Source: Streptomyces sp. MBT65
GTDB lineage: Bacteria > Actinomycetota > Actinomycetes > Streptomycetales > Streptomycetaceae
Assembly (NCBI RefSeq): GCF_016612545.1
Contig: NZ_JAENRY010000012.1
Coordinates: forward strand, 1 to 64,000
DNA: 64,000 nucleotides
Direction: 5' to 3'
Positions 24,002 through 33,722 of the stretch are shown here, piece after piece. The notes under the pieces were generated by a model, which did no database searches, was not told the origin of the DNA, and saw only the letters and a program-made list of their open reading frames with translations. The position numbers were made by a program, and so were the translations under genes. Numbering within the stretch: position 1 is the stretch's first letter; each line of letters starts with the position of its first letter.

Positions 24002-25036
24002 TCAGGCGATCTCGTACCAGCCGGTGATCGTGATGATGTCTCCGGTCCGGATGTTGAACGGCCGGTTGGTCAGCATGTTTGCCGAGTTCACGTCGCCCAC
24101 GTCAGGGGTACCGCTGGCGGTGTCACTGACCGGGAAGCGAATGCGGGAGATGCGGTTGGTGCCCTCGGTGGGGAAGACCATGGCGAGGCCCACACCCGAC
24201 CCCTCGCTGTTGGCCGAGGTGAAGTTGACGAGGAAGTTCTCGCGGGTCGACCCCTGCACGGCGAACGGCAGCGTCACGCCGATCGGCAGGTCGTCATATG
24301 CGGAGGCGTTGCCGCCCACCTGGAGCTGGATCTTGATCCAGCAGAGGTTGCCAAAGGCCAGCTTGTACCGGCCGATGTTGGTCGTGCCGGTGCCCCAGTT
24401 GATCGCGGTCCCGCTCTGGTTGCTCCAGACCGGGACGTAGGTCTTGGCCGCCGGGGGCTCGGCCCGGCCGAGGAGGTTCCAGGTCGTACCGTCGCCGACG
24501 TAGATGTCCGTGCCGTTGTCGATGTGGAGCTGACCCCGCACCGGGGGACGGCGGTACGCGGTGCTGCCGAAGACCGCAGGGCGGCCTACGAACCATCGGA
24601 CGTCCGCGACTCCCGCCGGGGCCACGACAGAGGCTCCAGCGGCCACGGTGACCCGCGCGAGGGGGATCTCCCAGGTGCCGTTGAGCGTCTGCGTCAGCGT
24701 CGGGAAACTCGTGCCGCCCGTCCGGTACTGCACGGTGGTCGCGTCCGCCGATGGGTCCCGCCGCAGGACGATCAGGTCGTTGCGGGCCGACCCGCCACCG
24801 GAGTTGGTGGGGACGCTGACGTTCAGGGCCGCGCTGTTCGCGTAGTACGTCCCCTGCACCCACGCCTCTCCGGCCGCGACCGAGACGGTGGATGCGTTCG
24901 AGGCGGTGACCTTCAGGTCCGTGCCGGTCTCGCTGGTCGCGAAGACGCCGTCCACCTGGGCCATCCGCATATAGCTGGACGACTGGTCCTCGGTGCTGAT
25001 CGACGAGGAGCCGAAGGGGAAGCTGCTCTGGGTCAT
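24002..25036 (-). CDS. minor tail/baseplate protein
   Basis: The 344-residue protein starts MTQSSFPFGSSSISTEDQSS and has a Gly/Ser/Thr-rich beta-strand composition, with RNDLIVLRRDPSADATTVQY typical of actinophage baseplate proteins (compare the upper-baseplate proteins downstream of gp37-like genes). The C-terminal part (YKLAFGNLCWIKIQLQVGG) looks like a small carbohydrate-binding or receptor module. It lies between the gp37-like tail protein and the enzymatic spikes and probably connects them. Confidence 0.65.
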   Translation of the reverse strand: MTQSSFPFGSSSISTEDQSSSYMRMAQVDGVFATSETGTDLKVTASNASTVSVAAGEAWVQGTYYANSAALNVSVPTNSGGGSARNDLIVLRRDPSADATTVQYRTGGTSFPTLTQTLNGTWEIPLARVTVAAGASVVAPAGVADVRWFVGRPAVFGSTAYRRPPVRGQLHIDNGTDIYVGDGTTWNLLGRAEPPAAKTYVPVWSNQSGTAINWGTGTTNIGRYKLAFGNLCWIKIQLQVGGNASAYDDLPIGVTLPFAVQGSTRENFLVNFTSANSEGSGVGLAMVFPTEGTNRISRIRFPVSDTASGTPDVGDVNSANMLTNRPFNIRTGDIITITGWYEIA

Positions 25037-25052
25037 GGATGTCTCCTGGAGG

Positions 25053-26234
25053 TCACGAAGGCTTCCGCGTCTCCAGTCGCCTCAGCCGGGTGAAGATGCG
25101 GGCGATGTACGCGAACTGACGGGCCAGGACGTCCTGGTTGTTCGTGGAGTCCGAGGAGCCGATGACGGCCTTGGCGGTGTATCCGCCCTGCGCGTCGAAG
25201 GTGATGCCGACCTCGCGGACCACGTCGGTGATGAAGTCGTCCCGGACCTGGCACGCGACCTGATCGCCCACCGTGTAGTCGATCCCGAACTGGAGGCGCG
25301 GTGTGTCGATGGGCGTCATGGTCAGGTTGCCCTGGGCCGCTCCGGCGGTGAGCGCTTCTTCGGCGGCCTGCGACACCTGGGCAATCAGGTCGATGGCCGT
25401 GGTGTCGACGTCGGTCTTGTCCACGAACTGCTCGATCCACGGACCGGGGAAGGCGGGGTCCGCCCGGGTCGAAATGGTGATCACGCGGGGGCTGGTGTTC
25501 CCTCCGGCCACGACGATGGCCTTGGTGCAGGTCGGGGCGGTCACGGAGTACGAGGCGTCCGTGAGGTTCCTGAAGCCGAAGGAGAACTTCGCCGAGGCCG
25601 AGCGGTCGGCCGGCTCGTAGACCTGGAACTGGAGGTTGCCGCCGACCTGGACGATCCGGAAGCCGAGGCCCGCCGTCTTGGCGATGTCCTGGAGGACCGT
25701 CAGGAGGGTGTCGAACTGGGTGAGCTGCTTGGTGATGCTCGGCCCGTGGAGGCCGTTGGCGGCCAGCGTCAGGTTGGAGACCTTGCGGCTCGCCTGGGCG
25801 CCGGGGCCGATGTTGCGGTTGACCAGGGACCGCATGGCCGTCTCGGCCACAACCCCGGAGATCTTGTACACCGGGTCCGTCTGGGAGCCCGGCGCGGAGG
25901 CGGGGTTGGGCCAGCAGGTCGTACCGGCCAGGAGGGTCATGTCGTCGACCCCGTTGACCGTGAGCGTGCCCTTGCCGCCGTCCCCCGACTGCCAGTTGGG
26001 CTCCCGGATCGGACCGGACATGAGCACGGTGGAGCCCTTGCGGATCACCAGGCCGTTGCCCGGGATGAGCAGATCGGCCTTGGGGGAATCCGCAGCGATG
26101 TTCAGGACGAACGCCCCGACCGCGTTGAAGCGCGGCGTGATGGTCAGCGAGGTGTAGTCGCTGACGACTTCCAGGACATCCAGGGTGCTGTTGTCCCGGA
26201 CCTGGACCGTGACCCGTGGCTGGTCGAAGGCCAT
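25053..26234 (-). CDS. phage tail protein (ReqiPepy6 Gp37-like)
   Basis: The 393-residue protein starts MAFDQPRVTVQVRDNSTLDV and contains SDYTSLTITPRFNAVGAFVL and a C-terminal YTVGDQVACQVRDDFITDVV. This matches the gp37-like siphovirus tail protein family that follows the distal tail protein in many actinophages. ATG at 26234 is preferred for its GGGGG ribosome site; GTG at 26240 is also in frame. It forms part of the tail tip or hub. Confidence 0.75.
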   Translation of the reverse strand: MAFDQPRVTVQVRDNSTLDVLEVVSDYTSLTITPRFNAVGAFVLNIAADSPKADLLIPGNGLVIRKGSTVLMSGPIREPNWQSGDGGKGTLTVNGVDDMTLLAGTTCWPNPASAPGSQTDPVYKISGVVAETAMRSLVNRNIGPGAQASRKVSNLTLAANGLHGPSITKQLTQFDTLLTVLQDIAKTAGLGFRIVQVGGNLQFQVYEPADRSASAKFSFGFRNLTDASYSVTAPTCTKAIVVAGGNTSPRVITISTRADPAFPGPWIEQFVDKTDVDTTAIDLIAQVSQAAEEALTAGAAQGNLTMTPIDTPRLQFGIDYTVGDQVACQVRDDFITDVVREVGITFDAQGGYTAKAVIGSSDSTNNQDVLARQFAYIARIFTRLRRLETRKPS

Positions 26235-26243
26235 GCCCACCCC

Positions 26244-27176
26244 CTACGCGGTCAGGAAGCGGGGCTGGTAGTCGAGTTGGACCACGGTGTCGCTGTCCGT
26301 GCCGACGAGGGCCATGGAGACGTCGTTCTCGCCGGGCTCCAGACCCCACAGGTCCGAGTCCGTGGCGAGGTTGGGCCACCAGTTGTCCGTGCCGTTCAGG
26401 ACGGCCGTCTGGACGCGTTCGCGGGTGTCGACGACCAGGACGTCCGAGGAGCCGAGAGAGGCCGTCACGGAGAAGCTCAGCCCCGTCGTGCTGTTCGTGA
26501 AGACCGCCGAGGTGGTCGGGCCGTGGATCGTCCACACCGGGTAACTCGTGGCGTCCCCGGGGTTGTCGATCGTGGCGTCTCCCAGGACCTGGGAGTCCCT
26601 GACCGTCAGAGGCAGTACCGGGAAGAAGCTCCCGGTCGCCGCCGAGCCGTACTCCTGGTGGATCGACGCCCCGAGCCAGTACGGGCTGGGGCACGAGAAC
26701 GTCAGGCCGATCACCTGCCAGTGCAGGCCGGAGACGGTGTCGCCGAAGTCGCCCTCGGCGCCGGAGCCGTAGTACGCCTCGATCGTGCGGAACGAGCCGT
26801 CCGCCTCGGTGAGCGTCAGGGTGCCCAGCCCCAGGGCGGGGTTGAGCGTGCGCAGGAACGACCGCTTGCGGGCCATGAAGGCCGCCCGGTCGGTGTCGAA
26901 GAAGGCGACCGGGAGGAAGACCTCCCGGGCCTGTACCCGAAGCCCCCGCAGAGCTGTGCCGTCGATCTGCGGTGAGCTGTCGGTGTAGAAGTCGTACCCG
27001 GGCATGTCCAGGCCCCGGATCCCGGGCTGGAGGAGCCAGCCGTTCTCCCAGTCGGATAGGAGCGTCGTGCGCCCCCGTGCGTCCGTCCAGGAGAGGCTGG
27101 GCACCTCCAGCGGGCCGATCGGTGGCGGGTTGATGCCGCCCGGGAGAGTCCCGGAGGGATGTACAAAGATCGGCAC
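26244..27176 (-). CDS. distal tail protein (Dit-like)
   Basis: The 310-residue protein follows the tape measure gene, the usual place for Dit. It starts MPIFVHPSGTLPGGINPPPI and contains RKRSFLRTLNPALGLGTLTL and SGLHWQVIGLTFSCPSPYWL, typical of Dit N-terminal ring and galectin-like parts. It connects the tail tube to the baseplate. GTG at 27176 lies 21 bp after the tape measure stop. Confidence 0.8.
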   Translation of the reverse strand: MPIFVHPSGTLPGGINPPPIGPLEVPSLSWTDARGRTTLLSDWENGWLLQPGIRGLDMPGYDFYTDSSPQIDGTALRGLRVQAREVFLPVAFFDTDRAAFMARKRSFLRTLNPALGLGTLTLTEADGSFRTIEAYYGSGAEGDFGDTVSGLHWQVIGLTFSCPSPYWLGASIHQEYGSAATGSFFPVLPLTVRDSQVLGDATIDNPGDATSYPVWTIHGPTTSAVFTNSTTGLSFSVTASLGSSDVLVVDTRERVQTAVLNGTDNWWPNLATDSDLWGLEPGENDVSMALVGTDSDTVVQLDYQPRFLTA

Positions 27177-27197
27177 TGCCGCACCTCCCGTCCCGGA

Positions 27198-30100
27198 TCA
27201 GGCGATGACGAGCGGACTGTGCAGTGCTGTGAAGTCGCGCATGGCGTCCATCACCGTCTGCCTGGTCGGCTTGTCCGTGACGTTGGCGAGGAAGGTCACC
27301 TGAGGCTGGCCGCGTTCGTCACGGTCGGCGGGGCTCGGAAGTCCCTGGCCCGTGACGGCCATCTGCTGGGCGATCCGCATGGATTCCTGGTGCGGATAGA
27401 CCTGAGCCGGCCGTTTGAAGCGGAGCAACTCCGGGCCCTCCTCGCCGACCCAGGCCCACTCGCCCACGCTGGGGGAGCCGCCCTTGGCGTAGCCGCCCGC
27501 CCGGTTGTACGCGCGGGACAGCGAGCCGTACGCCCCGAGGGCGTACTCCATCGACGAGTAGACGTTGGCCAGCGGGTCGACCGAGACGCCGTAGGAGAAC
27601 GGCCCCTTGTTCCGGTACTTGCCCGCGTAGGCCTTGAAGGTCGGGCCGATGACCTGCATCAGGCCGACCGACGGATGCCCCGCGATCCAGTTGCTGTCCC
27701 ACTTGTTGACGATCGTGGGATTGCCGCCGGACTCCTGCTGCATCCGCCGGAGCGTGTCGTTCTTGAGGGAGGCGGGCTGGCCCACTTCCTTCAGGGCCTG
27801 GAGCACGACACCGGCCCACTGGGCCACGCCCGCCGAGGGCTTGTAGCCCTTGATGGACGCCGAACTCCCGGCCCCGCTGTCCTCCTTGCCCCGGATGAGA
27901 TCCACGATCTTCGCGGCCAGCACCACCGGCACGTTGCCGACGAGCTTGGACCAGATCTGGTTCTTCGTGTCGACCGTCAGGGACGTGACGCCCAGGAGCT
28001 TCTTGAGGGTCTTCTCAGCCAGGTCGGCGACGCCGCCCCGTGCCCAGTCGGCCCCCTTCTTGAGGAGGTCGATGCCGTCGCCGACCACGTTCTTCAGCGA
28101 GTTCGTCACGGGGTTGTCGGTGAGGTCGTCCCAGATGCCGCCGCCCCAGAAGGCGCGGTGCGGGAGCCCGTTGCCCAGGAGAGCCTGGACCCCGGCCACG
28201 CCGCCCGAACGGGCCGCCGCGTTCAGGGCGTTGATGCCGCCCCGTCCCACGGCCCGGGTGACCTCGGGCCGCATGATGCTCTCGCCGCCCGAGAGGTCGA
28301 GCCGACCGCCCGTCGGCGAGAAGAAGCGGTGGACGTCCTTGCCCGGCGTGTAGCCCGGCAGGATGCCGCCGCTTGCAAAGCCCTTGGGGACCGCCATCTC
28401 GGGGATGGTCTTGATGCCCGGGAGCTTCGCCGCCGTGTTGTTCCAGACCTTGCGCAGACCATCGTTGAAGACGGTCTGGATCAAGAACTTCACCGGGTGC
28501 TTGGCGACGTCCTGGAGTTTGCTCCAAGCGGTGTCGATGCCGCTGACGGCCGACTTGAAGAAGCCGACCACACCGTCCTTGAAGCTCTTGGCCCAGCCCG
28601 GGATGGTGTCGGTGAAGAAGGTCTTCATCGGCGTGAGCGTGTGGCTCTTGATCGCCGTCCACGCGTCGGAGATCCCGCCCCGGATCTGGTCCCAGTGGCG
28701 AACCACGTAGATGGTGGCCGCGCCGATGGGTCCGGTGATGATCGAGAGGATCAGCGGCCAGTGGTCCTTGACCCACTGCACCGTGGACGAGAAGGTCCCG
28801 GGGATCGTCTTGGTGAAGAACGGGATGAAGCTGCCCGTGAACCAGTGGACGACCCCGAGGGCCGTGTCCTTGATGGCAGTCCAGGCCCCGTTGACGATCC
28901 GCCGGAACGTTTCGCTGTGCTTGTACGCATAGATGATCCCGGCGGCCAGCCCCGCAATGGCGAGGATGACCAGGGCGATCGGGTTCGCGCTCAGGACGGC
29001 GTTGAAAGCCGCCTGAACCACCGTCCACGCAGTGGTGGTGATGATGACGAGCTTCTGCCAGAGCTGCCACAGCTTGATCGCCAGGACGATCGCGAGGATC
29101 CCCGTGGCAACCGATCCGAAGACCACCTTGTGGCGGTCGAGGAACCCGAGGAAGCCCGTGATCGGTACCAGCGCGGTGCTGATCAGGTCAGCCGCGACCG
29201 GAGTTACGGCACTGAACCCGCCGACCAGGTCCTTCAGGACGTACGAGCCGATGTCGAGCAGGAGCGGCGCGAGCGGCTTCAGCGACCGCCAGATCTGGCG
29301 TCCCGCATCGGCCAGCGGCGGCAACAGCGGCTGGAGCTTGGTGAGGACCCCGGGTAGGGCCACACCCAGTCCCCGGATCAACTCCTGTACGGGCGGGCCG
29401 AGATGGGTGAAGACGATGCCGACGCCCATCAGCGCCTTGCCGAGGAGCGGGGCCGCTGTTGAGGCCAGCGTGCCCATGACGCCGAAGAGCGCCTTCAGGC
29501 CGCCCTGTACCTCGGGGCTCGAAGCGATCTTGGCGATTTCCGCCGTGATCGTCTTGAGCATCCCGATGGTGCCGCCACCGGTATCGGCTCCAGCTTCGAA
29601 GACCGAACCGAGGGTGGAGAGGACGTTCTTGCCGACGTCTCCCAGGTCGCCGATCAGATCGACGGCCGTGTTGATGGCCTTCTCCAGGCCGCCCGACTTG
29701 AAGGCGCCGGAGAGCTTGGCCGCCAGGCGGTCGACGACCCCGCCCGCCGCTGTGGTGACCCGCTGGAAGGCGGGCTGGGCAGCAACGGCGATCTGGCCGA
29801 AGCCGGTGACGAGCTGACCCGGGATCCGCGAGAGCGGCCTCAGGGAGGACGTCGCGCCGTCGAAGACCTTCTTGAGCGTCCCCGTCCGGGCGAGGTTGTC
29901 CACCGCCGTCAGCGCGTTCTTGCCGACGGTGTTCAGGACACCGGCCGTGCCCTCCAGGCCGCCCCGGACGATCGGGATGACCCGGCGGCCCACGTCCGTG
30001 AGCCGGCCGCCTATCCCGGCGAACAGACGGTCCTGGACGCCGAGTTGCATGCCGTCCCACGCGGGCTTCAGACCCTTGACCGCGCTGACGAACCCCTGGG

Positions 30101-31643
30101 CGTTCGGGCTGAGCTTGGAGAAGTTCTCCGAGAGCTTGGCCGTCTGGGCCGCAGAGGCCGTCTGGGCATCGGCCAGGGACCGGGAGGCGTCGGCCACCGC
30201 GCGCTGGGCGTCGGCGACCTGACGGGCCCCGTCGGCCTGTGCCTTGGCCACCGCGGATTCCGCGTCCTTGACGCCCTTGGTCTTGTCGGCGACGTCCTGG
30301 TTGGCCTGGGCGAGGCGGTCCTTGGCGGACTTGACCTGCTGCGTGCCGTCGACACCGGCCTTGTTGGCCTTCTTGGTGTCCTCTTCGAGCCGCTGGGTCT
30401 CGACCTGCTGTTCCTTGAGGCCCTGCTTCGCCTCGTCGAGACGGAGCTGTGCCTCCTCGCGGTCGAGCTGGCTGGCCTTCGGGTTGGCGAGGGTCTTGTC
30501 CAGGTCCTCCTGGGCTTCCTTGACCCGGAGGATCGCCTCCTTCTCGTCGAGCTTGGAGCCCGAGAGCTGGAGCTTCATGTCCTGGAGGGCCCGGCGGCCG
30601 TCCTCGTACGCCTGGGTCAGGTCCTGCTGGGCCTGCTTGGCGTCCTTCTGAGCGGAGGTCAGGTCCTTCTGGGCGTTGGCAACGGCCTCCTGGGCCTGGG
30701 CCACCTGCTCGGCCGCCTGCCTCTGGGCGTCACCAACAGCCCGCTGTGCGTCTGCCAGTTGCCGCTGGGCCTGCTCGACCTGACGGGTGCCGGAAGCGGC
30801 TCCAGAGGCCGCTGAGGCACCTGTGCCGAACGCCTCCTTGAAGGCGTCCCCGAGCCCGCTCGTGCCGAGCTTGAGGGCACCGAAGACCGAGCCGAGGGTG
30901 GCGACCGCCGGTACGGCCAGGGCCGCCGCCGGAGCGATGGCCGCGAGCACGTTGACGAGGGATCCGACGACCGGAGCACCGGCGCCGAGGAGCGCGACCT
31001 TGGAGGCCACGCCTCCGATCGCCCCACCGGCTGACGAGGCGATGCCCGTGATCCGTGAGATCAGGGACGAAGCCCGCGCCACCTGGGAGCTGTTGATGTT
31101 CGCGTTGATCGTCGCCGTGCGGTTGCGGGCGAGCAGCGCGAGCTGAGCCGCTGCCGCCGCCGTGTCCGCGTTGGCGTTGATCGTGACCGTACGGGCGCGC
31201 GTCAGGAGCGCCAGGTCGTCGGCTCCCGTACGGGTGTTGACGTCGGTGTGGATGACGACCGTGCGCGTCCTCGTGAGGACGTCCAGGTCGGCCATGACGG
31301 CCCGGTAGGCCGAGCGGTCGATGACGGGCCGGATCGTGACGTCCAGCGTCCCGTTGAGCCCACGCAGCTCGGAGTCCAGGCCGGCTCGCATGGCCTGCCC
31401 GTAACGCCTGCCGATCTCGCGGCCCTTGGAGACGGCGGACGCCTCGGCCACGTCCAGGGAGCGGCGGAGCGCGCTCTCGATCCCCGAGAAGTCGAACGAC
31501 CGGGTGATGGACTGGGACAGCGTCTGCCCCAGGCTCCGACCCAGCCGCTCGACCGAGGGGGTCAGCGCCGCGTCCGCCCTGGAGGCGAAGTCCGAGACGT
31601 CGGGGACGATGGAGGCAACGACGGAACCGACGTTGGTGGGCAT
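27198..31643 (-). CDS. tape measure protein with C-terminal lytic transglycosylase (SLT) domain
   Basis: The 1,481-residue protein sets tail length and is the longest gene in the prophage. A low-complexity coiled coil made of Gln/Ala-rich heptads spans about residues 280-500 (AQRQLADAQRAVGDAQRQAA). Hydrophobic helices follow near residues 830-920 (VVFGSVATGILAIVLAIKLW). A soluble lytic transglycosylase module lies near residues 1,265-1,385, with the catalytic Glu in RMQQESGGNPTIVNKWDSN and then SVGLMQVIGPTF. That module probably opens the cell wall during DNA entry. The gene starts 23 bp after the chaperone region. Confidence 0.92.
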   Translation of the reverse strand: MPTNVGSVVASIVPDVSDFASRADAALTPSVERLGRSLGQTLSQSITRSFDFSGIESALRRSLDVAEASAVSKGREIGRRYGQAMRAGLDSELRGLNGTLDVTIRPVIDRSAYRAVMADLDVLTRTRTVVIHTDVNTRTGADDLALLTRARTVTINANADTAAAAAQLALLARNRTATINANINSSQVARASSLISRITGIASSAGGAIGGVASKVALLGAGAPVVGSLVNVLAAIAPAAALAVPAVATLGSVFGALKLGTSGLGDAFKEAFGTGASAASGAASGTRQVEQAQRQLADAQRAVGDAQRQAAEQVAQAQEAVANAQKDLTSAQKDAKQAQQDLTQAYEDGRRALQDMKLQLSGSKLDEKEAILRVKEAQEDLDKTLANPKASQLDREEAQLRLDEAKQGLKEQQVETQRLEEDTKKANKAGVDGTQQVKSAKDRLAQANQDVADKTKGVKDAESAVAKAQADGARQVADAQRAVADASRSLADAQTASAAQTAKLSENFSKLSPNAQGFVSAVKGLKPAWDGMQLGVQDRLFAGIGGRLTDVGRRVIPIVRGGLEGTAGVLNTVGKNALTAVDNLARTGTLKKVFDGATSSLRPLSRIPGQLVTGFGQIAVAAQPAFQRVTTAAGGVVDRLAAKLSGAFKSGGLEKAINTAVDLIGDLGDVGKNVLSTLGSVFEAGADTGGGTIGMLKTITAEIAKIASSPEVQGGLKALFGVMGTLASTAAPLLGKALMGVGIVFTHLGPPVQELIRGLGVALPGVLTKLQPLLPPLADAGRQIWRSLKPLAPLLLDIGSYVLKDLVGGFSAVTPVAADLISTALVPITGFLGFLDRHKVVFGSVATGILAIVLAIKLWQLWQKLVIITTTAWTVVQAAFNAVLSANPIALVILAIAGLAAGIIYAYKHSETFRRIVNGAWTAIKDTALGVVHWFTGSFIPFFTKTIPGTFSSTVQWVKDHWPLILSIITGPIGAATIYVVRHWDQIRGGISDAWTAIKSHTLTPMKTFFTDTIPGWAKSFKDGVVGFFKSAVSGIDTAWSKLQDVAKHPVKFLIQTVFNDGLRKVWNNTAAKLPGIKTIPEMAVPKGFASGGILPGYTPGKDVHRFFSPTGGRLDLSGGESIMRPEVTRAVGRGGINALNAAARSGGVAGVQALLGNGLPHRAFWGGGIWDDLTDNPVTNSLKNVVGDGIDLLKKGADWARGGVADLAEKTLKKLLGVTSLTVDTKNQIWSKLVGNVPVVLAAKIVDLIRGKEDSGAGSSASIKGYKPSAGVAQWAGVVLQALKEVGQPASLKNDTLRRMQQESGGNPTIVNKWDSNWIAGHPSVGLMQVIGPTFKAYAGKYRNKGPFSYGVSVDPLANVYSSMEYALGAYGSLSRAYNRAGGYAKGGSPSVGEWAWVGEEGPELLRFKRPAQVYPHQESMRIAQQMAVTGQGLPSPADRDERGQPQVTFLANVTDKPTRQTVMDAMRDFTALHSPLVIA

Positions 31644-31666
31644 CGCGCCCCCTGTTCAGTTGTGTG

Positions 31667-32168
31667 TCACACGGCTTGCTGAGCCGCTTTCGCCGCTGCT
31701 TCGACGGCCTCGCGCAACCGCCGCTCGACTTCGGGGTCTGGAGCGGGGGGCCTCAGCGAGGCCAGGAACCTGGCGGCACGTTCTGCACGGGCCTCGTCCT
31801 CGGCGATCTGCTCGGGGGTTCGCCGATCAGGGCGAGGCCAAGGGATCGTCTTCGGGACGTTGCTCGGGCTGACCTCGTTGACCAAGAGCAAGGCCCTGAT
31901 CTGCTCCTGAAGCAGGTCGAGCGCGAGGGCCTGCATTTCGTCTCGCTCCGTCCACCGCCGTCGGAAGCGATCACCGGACATGGCCGAGTAGGTCATGGAG
32001 TCCGACGGCAGAGCGAGGAGGAACTCCCATAGCTCCAGCCACGTCATGGAGCCCGTACCGAACTCGTTGCAGTGGAACTCGTTCAGGGAGCGGCCGGGGA
32101 AGTACCGGGCGATGTCGGCCCGCAGCTCGGAGGGGTGCTCCTCGATCAGTTCGAGGAGCTGGTCGATT
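31667..32168 (-). CDS. tail assembly chaperone T extension, made by -1 frameshift (GT fusion)
   Basis: This segment has no independent start before 32047. Read in the -1 frame from the slippery site it gives IDQLLELIEEHPSELRADIA and continues through MTWLELWEFLLALPSDSMTY to the stop at 31667. The G protein and this extension therefore form a GT fusion, the usual tail assembly chaperone pair directly before the tape measure gene. A 126-residue frame beginning at 32047 is only the second part of this extension. Confidence 0.8.
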
Positions 32169-32481
32169 CCCCCGGCCCCACGCCCGCGTCCTCGTTCAGG
32201 GCCTCCATGATGTCGGTGAAGTCACCGAGGGTGAGGCCCAGTTCCAGGAGGCGGTCCACCTGCTTCTTGCTGGAGATCAGCGAAAGGACCTGGGTGACGT
32301 CCGCGTCGCCCTCCTTGAGGGCGCGGATCTTCTTGACGACCGTCATCGGCCACCAGGCGGAGAGCGGGAAGACGAACGTTTCGTCCCCCAGCTCGACTTC
32401 GATCTCCTTGGCGCCCTTGGCCTCCAGACGCTGGGCGCGGAGGGTCTCCAGGTGGAGGCGCTTGCGGTTCGGCTTGCTCAT
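32146..32481 (-). CDS. tail assembly chaperone G
   Basis: The 111-residue protein starts MSKPNRKRLHLETLRAQRLE and contains VVKKIRALKEGDADVTQVLS. It is the short form of the chaperone that coats the tape measure during tail assembly. Position between major tail protein and tape measure, size, and the overlapping -1 frame all fit lambda G-type genes. Confidence 0.85.
   Translation of the reverse strand: MSKPNRKRLHLETLRAQRLEAKGAKEIEVELGDETFVFPLSAWWPMTVVKKIRALKEGDADVTQVLSLISSKKQVDRLLELGLTLGDFTDIMEALNEDAGVGPGESTSSSN
32167..32173 (-). other. -1 ribosomal frameshift slippery site GGGGGAA
   Basis: The minus-strand heptamer GGGGGAA is read as G-GGG-GAA in the G frame, 21 bp before the G stop. Shifting back one base opens the T frame. 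The G stop codon has a low coordinate in phase 1 and T in phase 2, which is the phase change expected for -1. Confidence 0.7.
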
Positions 32482-32614
32482 GGTCGTACTCCACGTTCTC
32501 GCGGTTCTGTGCGGGTCACAGCACTGGCCGGAGAGCAGACCCGCGAAGGACTCTCCGGCCAGTGGTCATGGGATGAATGCGGTCTTCACCGCGTAGGCGG
32601 TGAACCACTGCACG

Positions 32615-33187
32615 TCAGGACGGCAGGGGGACCTTGCCGAACTGGCGGGTGATCGAGCTGCCGCCGTTCGGTGCCGTCAGGGACGAGAAGGTCAGCTCGA
32701 ACGCCTGGTTGGTGTCGGACTTGTACGTCCGGTCACCCTTCGTGGTGACCTCGGCGCGAGCGACGACGATGCGGTTCGGCCTGTCGTTGTCGATGACGTC
32801 CATGCCGAGCGCGTAGTAGAGCGGCTCGGGGGTCTGCGGCTCCTCGAACGCGAGGAACTGGGTGGAGCCGGTGCCCGAGGAGGTCATGTCACCGATGTCG
32901 ACGCCGTAGTACAGAGCGAGCGTCCAGGCGCTGGTCTGCATGAAGGTGATCTTGAAGGTGGCGGCACGGTCGGTGACCTGGGTCCGCACAGCGCCGCTGT
33001 ACCCCCACGCCTTGAGTTCCGTGCGGTTCTCGTTGAGGGACTCGGTCAGGCCGTCCTCGGCCACGTATCCGAGGTCGATCCAGCCAGCACCCCACGAGGA
33101 GTACGGGTCGGTCGGGGCGGTGGTGCCGACGGGAGCCACGTAGAACGTGCCCTTGACGCCCATCTCCACCTGAGTGTCGTCAGCCAT
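32615..33187 (-). CDS. major tail tube protein
   Basis: The 190-residue protein starts MADDTQVEMGVKGTFYVAPV, has ENRTELKAWGYSGAVRTQVT and KITFMQTSAWTLALYYGVDI, and ends in SSITRQFGKVPLPS. Length, position and beta-rich sequence match siphovirus tail tube proteins. The larger open frame upstream is Arg/Pro-rich shadow, so ATG at 33187 (ribosome site AGGAGG) is used. Confidence 0.88.
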   Translation of the reverse strand: MADDTQVEMGVKGTFYVAPVGTTAPTDPYSSWGAGWIDLGYVAEDGLTESLNENRTELKAWGYSGAVRTQVTDRAATFKITFMQTSAWTLALYYGVDIGDMTSSGTGSTQFLAFEEPQTPEPLYYALGMDVIDNDRPNRIVVARAEVTTKGDRTYKSDTNQAFELTFSSLTAPNGGSSITRQFGKVPLPS

Positions 33188-33287
33188 TGATCCTCCTGTT
33201 GGAGTTGACGCCTGGACGAAGACGGGCATGACAAGCCCCTCCGAACGGCTGGAAGTGGAGCCTGGAGAGGCCCAGGCGGATCGCGGG

Positions 33288-33713
33288 TCAGGCAGGTCGA
33301 ACGCGCAGCCCGGCCGTGTAACCGATGCGCGTGACGTTGGAGTTGGGCTCCTCGGGGCGGACGGCCGGCCCGGTCTCCTCCCAGGTGCGCAGCACGTAGC
33401 CGCCGTTCCGGGAGATGCCTTGCATCTGCTCGACGGCGGCCCTGACCCGGGCCATGGCGTCGGTTGCCTCCACGCGGGAGGGCGCGTACACGTCGAGCGA
33501 GATGCGCGCGTCGTCGTGCAGTCGGCGGCCTTCGAGGGTCCCGGTGACGCGTACGCCACCGATCCGGGCGACCTGGACGAAGGGGAGCGACTCGGTGAAG
33601 GCATCGCCCTCGGGCCGCACCGTGGCGGCCTCGTACGTCAGGACGTCCAGGATCTGGTTGATGACCATCTCCTCGACGTCCGGAAAGATCAGGGCGGTAA
33701 GGGGAGTGGTCAC
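33288..33713 (-). CDS. tail terminator protein
   Basis: The 141-residue protein (GTG start at 33713) contains MVINQILDVLTYEAATVRPE and ARISLDVYAPSRVEATDAMA. It fits the minor tail/tail terminator proteins (lambda U-like) that close the tail tube and join it to the head. It lies between the connector genes and the tail tube gene in the usual order. Confidence 0.72.
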   Translation of the reverse strand: MTTPLTALIFPDVEEMVINQILDVLTYEAATVRPEGDAFTESLPFVQVARIGGVRVTGTLEGRRLHDDARISLDVYAPSRVEATDAMARVRAAVEQMQGISRNGGYVLRTWEETGPAVRPEEPNSNVTRIGYTAGLRVRPA

Positions 33714-33722
33714 CGCGGCCTC

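Noticed and set aside
23159..26975. Very long plus-strand frames across the tail genes
   Set aside because: Antisense shadows with the same Arg/Gly/Val bias; the minus strand encodes recognisable tail proteins with start codons in tandem.
27159..29357. 732-codon plus-strand frame across the tape measure gene
   Set aside because: Shadow of the tape measure protein. The product is Arg/Gly/Asp-rich with no domain and lies in a leftward operon.
32615..33604. 329-codon extension of the major tail protein
   Set aside because: The upstream 139 residues are Pro/Ser/Arg-rich and overlap the tail terminator gene; the ATG at 33187 has a good ribosome site.
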